Below, piece by piece: positions 34,264 to 40,900 of a DNA stretch of 43,093 nucleotides. The first letter of the stretch is position 1, and the number at the start of each line of letters is the position of its first letter. The notes beneath the pieces were generated by a model. That model ran no database searches. It saw only the letters and a program-made list of their open reading frames with translations, and was not told the origin of the DNA. Source of the stretch: an uncultured Clostridia bacterium (GTDB lineage: Bacteria > Bacillota > Clostridia > TANB77 > CAG-508); the NCBI GenBank assembly GCA_944387525.1, contig CALXFF010000013.1:1-43093 (forward strand), read 5' to 3'. The position numbers and the translations under genes were made by a program.

Positions 34264-34347
34264 ATTATAAAAATTTTACAATATAATATGTTCGAACACA
34301 TGGTAAAATATTTGTAGAATTATGGTATTTTATGGAGAAATATGGTA
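34264..34347. promoter_or_regulatory. Divergent control region with palindrome and ATGGTA repeats
   Basis: TGTTCGAACA (34289-34298) is a perfect palindrome lying about 20 bases from a - strand TATAAT (34264-34269) and so overlapping the -35 of the XRE gene. ATGGTA occurs at 34300, 34322 and 34342, spaced 22 and 20 bases, which would place the copies on one face of DNA upstream of the response regulator at 34381. These look like binding sites for two different regulators. Confidence 0.45.
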
Positions 34348-34380
34348 ACATTATGAAAAAAGAAGAAAGGGTGTGTATAT

Positions 34381-35169
34381 ATGACAACAAAATCTATGAA
34401 GATACTAATAATAGAAGATGATAAGAATGATTGTAACAATTTTATTAACAGTGTGAAGAATAGAAATGATGTAGAAATTATTGGAATCACAGACTCAGAT
34501 GTAGAAGGACTAAAGTATGCAGAGTTAAAACAACCAGAAGGTATTATATTAGATTTAGAATTAAATAACAGCATGACAGGAAATGCAGATTCTCTGGGAT
34601 TTTTATCAGAACTTAAAAAGTTGAATTTAGGTTATGAACCAATCATTGTTGTAACAACACATATTCATTCTAAAAGAATATATGACATAGTTCATAAAAA
34701 TGGCGCAGATATCATATTATACAAAAACCATCCAAGATATTCAGCTGATTATGTTTTGAATAAATTAATAAGTTTAAGAGAAGTAACACCACAAAAGACG
34801 CTAGAAACATTAAAAGAAGAATTGGAAGATAATAGAAAAAAGATATCTGACTGCATTGTTAGAGAGTTAGACTTAATAGGAATACCTGCTAAAATGGTAG
34901 GAAGAAAATATATACATGATGCAATCGTATATTTAATAGAAAATAAAGGAGATAATACAAATGTTATTAGACATTTAACAAATATATATAAAAAATCTGG
35001 AAATACAATTACTAATGGCATTCAAAATGCCATTATACATGCTTGGAATAATACACCAGTAGATGATTTATTGGAATATTATACCGCAAGAGTAAGTCCA
35101 GAAACTGGTATTCCAACGCCAATGGAATTTATATATTATTATGTGGAAAAAATTGAAAGGGAAATATGA
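34381..35169 (+). CDS. Spo0A-like response regulator
   Basis: This 262-aa protein has a receiver domain (1-125) with acidic pocket E12-D13-D14, phosphoacceptor D58 (GIILDLE), T92/T93 (VVTTH) and K115 (LYKNHP). The C-terminal domain (about 158-262) reads LIGIPAKMVGRKYIHDAI and TNGIQNAIIHAWN. That is the Spo0A-type DNA-binding domain. It is probably a paralogue rather than the master sporulation regulator, as the usual spoIVB neighbour is absent and the receiver is diverged. The likely partner kinase is encoded at 36029. A perfect 0A box lies between them at 35739. Confidence 0.85.
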   Translation: MTTKSMKILIIEDDKNDCNNFINSVKNRNDVEIIGITDSDVEGLKYAELKQPEGIILDLELNNSMTGNADSLGFLSELKKLNLGYEPIIVVTTHIHSKRIYDIVHKNGADIILYKNHPRYSADYVLNKLISLREVTPQKTLETLKEELEDNRKKISDCIVRELDLIGIPAKMVGRKYIHDAIVYLIENKGDNTNVIRHLTNIYKKSGNTITNGIQNAIIHAWNNTPVDDLLEYYTARVSPETGIPTPMEFIYYYVEKIEREI

Positions 35170-35321
35170 TAAAAATAAAATAGTGTATTAAAAAATCCAT
35201 ATATTTCCAATTTGCATATTCGAAATGTAAACTAAAATAATTGGTATTAAGATAAAAGTATTTCGAAAGTATTTATAAATAGTAGAAAATTTTAGTGTAT
35301 GTGATTGGGGGAGATCAAAAA

Positions 35322-35639
35322 ATGATGGGAAAATGTGAAAAAGAAAATGAAGAAATCAAAGAAGCAGTAAAACAATTAACTGAGATGAGTGCAGATGATT
35401 ATGAAAGAGAAATATACGAAATTAGAGAAAAAAGTAGATTGACTTATAATACAGAAATGTATGAGGCAAGGAGAAAAGGATTAGAGGAAGGAGAAAAGCG
35501 TGGGGAAGAACGTGGAGAAAAACGTGGAGAAAAACGAGAAAAAGAAAAAATTGCTAAAAAAATGAAGGAAGAAGGATTAGATATAGAATTAATTAAAAAA
35601 ATAACAAATTTAACAGAAGAAGAAATTAATTTATTATAA
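35322..35639 (+). pseudogene. C-terminal remnant of an Rpn-type nuclease/transposase
   Basis: ATG 35322 lies eight bases after GGGGGAG and gives 105 residues. EEIKEAVKQLTEMSADDYER, the EMYEARRKGLEEGEKRGEER run and IAKKMKEEGLDIELIKKIT are the standard tail of Rpn/PD-(D/E)XK_2 family proteins. The nuclease domain of about 200 residues that should precede it is absent from 35170-35321. Because the ribosome site is good, the tail may still be made as a small coiled-coil protein. Confidence 0.7.
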
Positions 35640-35738
35640 TATATGAAGCATTTATTTATAGTGCTAAAAATAACACAGATGAACATATTATAGATGTCAA
35701 ACAATATAATTGACATTTATGATATGTTTTTTTCTATT

Positions 35739-35747
35739 TTCGACAAA
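35739..35747 (-). promoter_or_regulatory. Perfect Spo0A box
   Basis: TTCGACAAA is the exact reverse complement of the 0A box TTTGTCGAA. It lies upstream of the 16-residue peptide gene and the sensor kinase and downstream of the Spo0A-like regulator gene, so feedback control of the module is plausible. Confidence 0.55.
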
Positions 35748-35773
35748 TTTTTACCATTTTTTTTCACTAAGTG

Positions 35774-35810
35774 TTACCGTCTTTTTTTCGCAAGAAGATG
35801 GTAATTTTTT
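35774..35810 (+). terminator. Terminator ahead of the peptide gene
   Basis: TTACCGTCTT (35774-35783) pairs with AAGATGGTAA (35795-35804) with one G-T wobble, followed by six T bases. An upstream TTACCATTTT (35751-35760) could compete for the right arm, so a switchable structure is possible. Confidence 0.75.
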
Positions 35811-35812
35811 AT

Positions 35813-35842
35813 TTGTAGAAAGCAATATAGCCTTTCTATAAA
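35813..35842 (+). promoter_or_regulatory. Promoter of the 16-residue peptide gene
   Basis: TTGTAG (35813-35818), an 18-base spacer and TATAAA (35837-35842), placed after the terminator and about 27 bases before the ATG at 35869. Confidence 0.45.
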
Positions 35843-35868
35843 TACGAAAGAAAAAGGTGGTGAGAGGT

Positions 35869-35919
35869 ATGAGTTGGTTAGATGAATTAATAGATTGGTA
35901 TATAAGATGGTTTGCATAA
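35869..35919 (+). CDS. 16-residue peptide gene upstream of the sensor kinase
   Basis: The peptide MSWLDELIDWYIRWFA starts at ATG 35869 behind AGGTGGTGAGAGG. Tryptophans and acidic residues alternate as in an amphipathic helix. It has its own promoter (35813) and is enclosed by intrinsic terminators at 35774 and 35947, so it is an independent transcript. It lies 110 bases before the gene of a multi-pass GHKL kinase. This is the place where AgrD-like or other signal peptides are found, but no leader, Cys or processing protein (AgrB-like) is seen. A signal, a small toxin, or a kinase-binding membrane peptide are all possible. Confidence 0.5.
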   Translation: MSWLDELIDWYIRWFA

Positions 35920-35946
35920 TATTTTAATTTTAAATTTAGTAATAGA

Positions 35947-35990
35947 AGATAATCATAATGATATAATATCAAATATTGATTATCTTTTTT
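35947..35990 (+). terminator. Terminator of the peptide gene
   Basis: AGATAATCA (35947-35955) pairs perfectly with TGATTATCT (35977-35985), followed by a T-run to 35990. It separates the peptide transcript from the kinase. Confidence 0.8.
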
Positions 35991-36028
35991 ATTTACTATA
36001 AAATAAAAAGTAGAAAGGAGTGAGGAAT

Positions 36029-37492
36029 TTGGAACAAGTGATTGAATATAGAAATATGGAATATGTTTTAAAATTTATTTTTATTAGTGCGTATACTATA
36101 TACTTGAATTATAAAATCTTAAATATAAAAAATAAAAATAACATTAATTGTATAAAGATAATTTTTGGTATAATGTTTTCAGTAGGAATAAGTACAATAT
36201 TAAAATATTACTTTAATGTTGCCTTAAGTATGATAGCATTAGATATTTTTATTGCATTTATTTTTTCAAATCTCAATAATATAAATATGAGTTTTTCATT
36301 AATAATCACAACAATTTCTTTAACTATTAATTATATTTTATATTCATTAGCTATAATTTTTAATTATTTTATGTTTAAAATTCTTAATATTGCGAACGAG
36401 TATATTATTTTAATAGGAATTATAGTGACATATAGTATAATATTTTACCTAATATGCAAAATAAAAAGATTACAAAAAGGAATTACATTTTTTAAAAAGA
36501 ATCAAAATAATCAATATTTTATTATACTTATTTTAAATGCTAGTTGCATAATATTTTTAACTATTATGATTTTATTAAATATGAACTTAACAATTGAAAG
36601 AACAATATTGTTTTGCTATATTTTTATCTTGTCCATCATCATGTTCATCACCATCCAAAAATCCTTACAGTTATACTACAAACAAAAACTACAAGAAAGA
36701 GAAGTAGAAGAAATCAAAGAAGAATTGAAAAATAAAGACAAAGAAATAGAAGAATTAGAAAAAGAAAATCTAAAACTAAATAAAAAGAATCATTCAATAG
36801 CGCACAAGCAAAAATCATTAGAATATGAACTAGAACAAATGGGATTAAACAATCAGATAATGGATAAAAATCATGTAAAAGATAAAATAGAAAGTTTATC
36901 AAAAGAAATGCAAAATGAAACTGTTAGTATAGAATTAACAAAAACGAATATTGATAAAATTGATAGTATGCTAAAATATATGCAATCAGAATGTGTAAAG
37001 AATAAGATAGATTTTCAATTACAAGTAAATGGAAATATCCATCACATGATAAATAAACATATCGAAAAAGAAGATTTAGAAATTTTAATTGCAGACCTAA
37101 TAAAGAATGCAATCATAGCCATTAACCATTCTGAAAATATCAATAAAAGTATTTTAGTAAGATTAGGACTAATTGATGGTGCATATAGTTTATATGTTTA
37201 TGATTCTGGAATAGAGTTTGAGATAGATACATTAATCAATCTTGGAATAAAACCAAGTACAACACATGCAAAAGATGGTGGTACAGGAATGGGACTAATG
37301 AACACATTTGATACATTGAAAAAATATAAAGCAAGTTTGATTATCGACGAATACGGAAAACCAGTGAAAGATAATTTTACAAAAGTTATTAAGATTATTT
37401 TTGATAGTAAAAGTCAATATAAAATCGTGTCATATCGTAAGAAGAGTATACAAGAAAAAGACATGAATAAAAGGATTTCTTATGAACTTTAA
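36029..37492 (+). CDS. GHKL sensor histidine kinase
   Basis: TTG 36029 is taken as start because AAAGGAG (36014-36020) lies eight bases before it; GTG 36020 overlaps that site. The 487-aa protein has about six transmembrane segments in residues 10-205. A coiled coil follows (about 210-255), then the phosphorylation region with KNHSIAHKQKSLEYELEQM. The C-terminal GHKL ATPase domain has the N box LIADLIKNAIIAI, the G1 box VYDSGIEF and the G2 box DGGTGMGLMNTF. This matches AgrC-like kinases. It is the natural partner of the Spo0A-like regulator at 34381. A strong structured terminator follows. Confidence 0.88.
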   Translation: MEQVIEYRNMEYVLKFIFISAYTIYLNYKILNIKNKNNINCIKIIFGIMFSVGISTILKYYFNVALSMIALDIFIAFIFSNLNNINMSFSLIITTISLTINYILYSLAIIFNYFMFKILNIANEYIILIGIIVTYSIIFYLICKIKRLQKGITFFKKNQNNQYFIILILNASCIIFLTIMILLNMNLTIERTILFCYIFILSIIMFITIQKSLQLYYKQKLQEREVEEIKEELKNKDKEIEELEKENLKLNKKNHSIAHKQKSLEYELEQMGLNNQIMDKNHVKDKIESLSKEMQNETVSIELTKTNIDKIDSMLKYMQSECVKNKIDFQLQVNGNIHHMINKHIEKEDLEILIADLIKNAIIAINHSENINKSILVRLGLIDGAYSLYVYDSGIEFEIDTLINLGIKPSTTHAKDGGTGMGLMNTFDTLKKYKASLIIDEYGKPVKDNFTKVIKIIFDSKSQYKIVSYRKKSIQEKDMNKRISYEL

Positions 37493-37578
37493 GGACGTTA
37501 TTAAGAAAAGACAAATTGTAAATAAAAAAACAAAAGTAAGAAATTGTATAAATAAATTATAAGAGTTCAGATAAAAAG

Positions 37579-37652
37579 CTGAAATAGAAAGAGCGTTTAA
37601 TTTCATGCTAAATGAGCATGGAGGGTTAAAAAATTTCTATTTCAGTTTTTTT
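37579..37652 (+). terminator. Branched terminator or small RNA element
   Basis: A 12-bp outer stem (37579-37590 with 37634-37645) encloses an inner hairpin CATGCT/AGCATG (37604-37609, 37615-37620) and complementary TTTAA/TTAAA bases. A seven-T run follows. The size is larger than a plain terminator, so a regulatory RNA is possible. It lies in the 412-base gap between the kinase and the adhesin; 37653-37837 shows only AT-rich sequence with an ATGACA(A/G) repeat. Confidence 0.6.
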
Positions 37653-37837
37653 ATTTTTATAGAAAACAAAAAAAGCTAGGGAAATAAGCAAAAGAGAATA
37701 GTCAAAAAGAAATATGACAAAAAACGACAAAATATGACAGAAACTTAATAAAAATGTAATAAAACCTATCAACATACAAAAAAGATATATCCGTAATGCA
37801 AAAAATGCTTAGAAAAATAACTGGAAATAACCTCCTA

Positions 37838-37865
37838 TTTACATTAAAAATAAATATTTTATAAT
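37838..37865 (+). promoter_or_regulatory. Promoter of the adhesin gene
   Basis: TTTACA (37838-37843), a 16-base spacer and TATAAT (37860-37865). The GGGAGAG ribosome site follows at 37891-37897. Confidence 0.6.
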
Positions 37866-37904
37866 AATAAAGTAGAATATTATATAAATAGGGAGAGAAT
37901 GCGA

Positions 37905-40900
37905 ATGAGAAAAAGAGAAGAAACTGTAAGAAAAAATGAAACAACAATAAGACGTCAGAACCCAAAAGAAAATAAAAGAGGAAAATACATACAAAGTGTT
38001 ATAAAAAATAAAAAGTTACTAGCAATCATGTTAGTGCTTGTATTCGTGGTGCTTGCAACATTGATAGCAACTAACCAACAAATCAGGAAAAATGTAATAC
38101 AAGTATTTAGCGGAGAAATGCAAAGTGCAGAAGAAAATGAGAAAGTTGAAGTCTATGCAGATAGTTCAGCTTTATTAAGTGATAATCCAGCCATTATCAC
38201 ATCAGCAAGTGTTGTTAGTAGAAAAACAGGAACAGGACCATTTGATGAAAATGATGAGCCAGGAAATGACTCTTCAGAAACAAATGATATAGTGCGTTCA
38301 TTTGACCAAGTATCATGGACAATCGAAGCAACGATGGATTTAAAAGAAGGAGAAGGCGTAGATAGTATAACAGGAGGAAAAATCAACATAGAAGCAACTC
38401 TTCCGGAAGAATGTACTAATCTAATGGAATGGGATGTAGACTCAATGCAATGGTTAGAAGGAACAGGCGTAGTTAGTGAGGACGGAAGAACATTAACAGG
38501 CAGTTATACAATGAAAGAAGGAGAAATAACGATTCCGGGAAAGCAAAATATAGAGTTAATTTTACAAATATATGGAGCAAGAAATGGAACGAATATACAA
38601 CCAGAGATAAAAATGTGGCTAGAAGGAAATACAGAAGAAGAAAAGAAAACAGTAGAAATAGAAACAGTTACAGTAAGTGCTACAGAAAAATATAATGTTG
38701 AACTAGGAAAAAATAATTTAAAGAGAGAAATAGATGTAGAAATGGATGAAGAAACAATAAGAGGAAGAGTATATGGATATTCATTAGTTTATCAGTTATA
38801 TAATGACCAAGGTGTAGAAAAAGGGCTAAAAGGTTTACAATATCCAGAAAGTAATACAATGACCTTAGATGTGAATTTAAAACTAGAAAAAGTAAATGCA
38901 AAAGATTCTAATGATGTACAAGATATAACTAAAACAAGTACACCAATATTATATAACTATGATTTAAATAATCTTAGTAATACTGAAGGGAAAATACCTA
39001 ATAGACCAATGAACATTGTAGGTGCTTCAGGTTATAACTCAGGTGTACCATATGCTACAGGAGGTGGTGATGGCGCATGTTATGATTCGGGAAATGTAGA
39101 AATGAATCAAGATGGAAGCAAAATCCAAGTTACCATTAGTGATTATAAATTTAATGGAATTTTTCCAACAAAAAATTTGAGTTATAAAGATAATGAGGGA
39201 TGTTTTTCAAGTGTATATTTTATGATATTTGTACCATACACAGAAGAAAGTATAGAGGAAGGATATAATTATTATTTAACAGTAGAAGATAGCAATTTAC
39301 AAGGAGTAAATACAGAAAATGAAACAAAGAAATTAGAACAAATAATTACAACTGATGATATATCAAGACATCAACATCAATTATCTATAACAGGATCTTT
39401 TGGTACAATGCACTGGTTGAAAGAAAGATGGACTTTAGGAGATAGCGAGGGTATATTAAATAGCTATTATTCGCTAGGAGATGCAAAAGCAGAAAAGGGA
39501 CAAAAATTTGTATATAGGACGGATATATATACTGGAAGTAATGATTTAAAGGATGATATATATGATGCTAATGTATTAATGAAATTTGATGGAGAAGCAT
39601 TTAATATATCAGCAATAGATGGAAAAGTATGGAATGATGACTGGCAGGCAATAAATCATAGTAACACAAAGCTGAAATTTAATATGATATATGCTGCAAA
39701 ACCGGATGGAAGCAATTGGAAAGATGATGATGAAATGCAAGATGCAGAAGAAGAAGATTTAAAATTTTATTCTTCATTAGATGACTTAAGGGAAGATTTA
39801 GGAAAAAATGCCATATGTATAGGTGTGTTATTTGAATCCATAGAAGGCTATCAAAGTTATGAAGTAAGACAAAATTTACAAGTAGCTTTACAAGTAACAG
39901 ATAAAGCAGAAATTGGAAATGTATACCAATTTGTATCAGTTACAAGACTATATAAAGAGGATAATCAATTAGATAGAACAACGCAAACAAGACTAAATCC
40001 GAATGCTGAATTTCCAGAAGCAGATGTAGAAATACATAGAAATTATGTAAAATCGGAATATGATGAAAATGGCCAAATAAAAACAGGAACTCATACAGGA
40101 CATGCATATGGGCAATCACTTTTAATTGTTGGGGGAAGCCTAACTGTAGGATATAATGTAAGTGATACAACAAGTACTGGAAGTACAAAAACAAATTATG
40201 ATTTAGGGAGAGGAGAAAACACAGTAGGATATACAATAAAACCACAATTAACATCAGAAGTAGTAGAGGGAGCAATAAAGGAAAGTAATGTCACAGTAAC
40301 AGCTAAAGCTACACTTCCTAAAGGGTTAACCTATGTACCAGGAAGTAGTGACTATGAAGAGCCAGAAATTACACAAAACGATGATGGAAGCATAACACTA
40401 GTATGGGAAATATATAACTGTACAGTAGGAGAAGAAATACGAGAAATCAATTTTAGAGCAAAAATAGATGAAAATACAGCAAATTCAACACAATATGAAA
40501 GTACAGTAGTTGTAAGTGCAGATAAAATAGGGACAGATAATATTAAATTAAGAACAGATGCTGTAACAATTCAAATAACGAACTTATCAAGTCATAGGTT
40601 ATATAAAGAGACAGAGACAGAAATTGCAGAAGCAAATGGAGAAATAAAATATAAAGTAACATATCAAAATAATACAGATACAAGTGTGCCAGATTTTCAA
40701 ATATTAGATATCCTACCATATAATGGAGATGGAAGAGGAACAGCATATAACGGAACCTATACATTAGAAAATGTAAAAGTAAGTCAAACAGGAATAGACG
40801 GAGAAATTCCAACAGACAATTTAAGTTTGTATACTACTACAAGTCCAGATGCAAGAAACATAACACCAAAAGATGAAAGTATAGGTGTGAGTGAAATATG

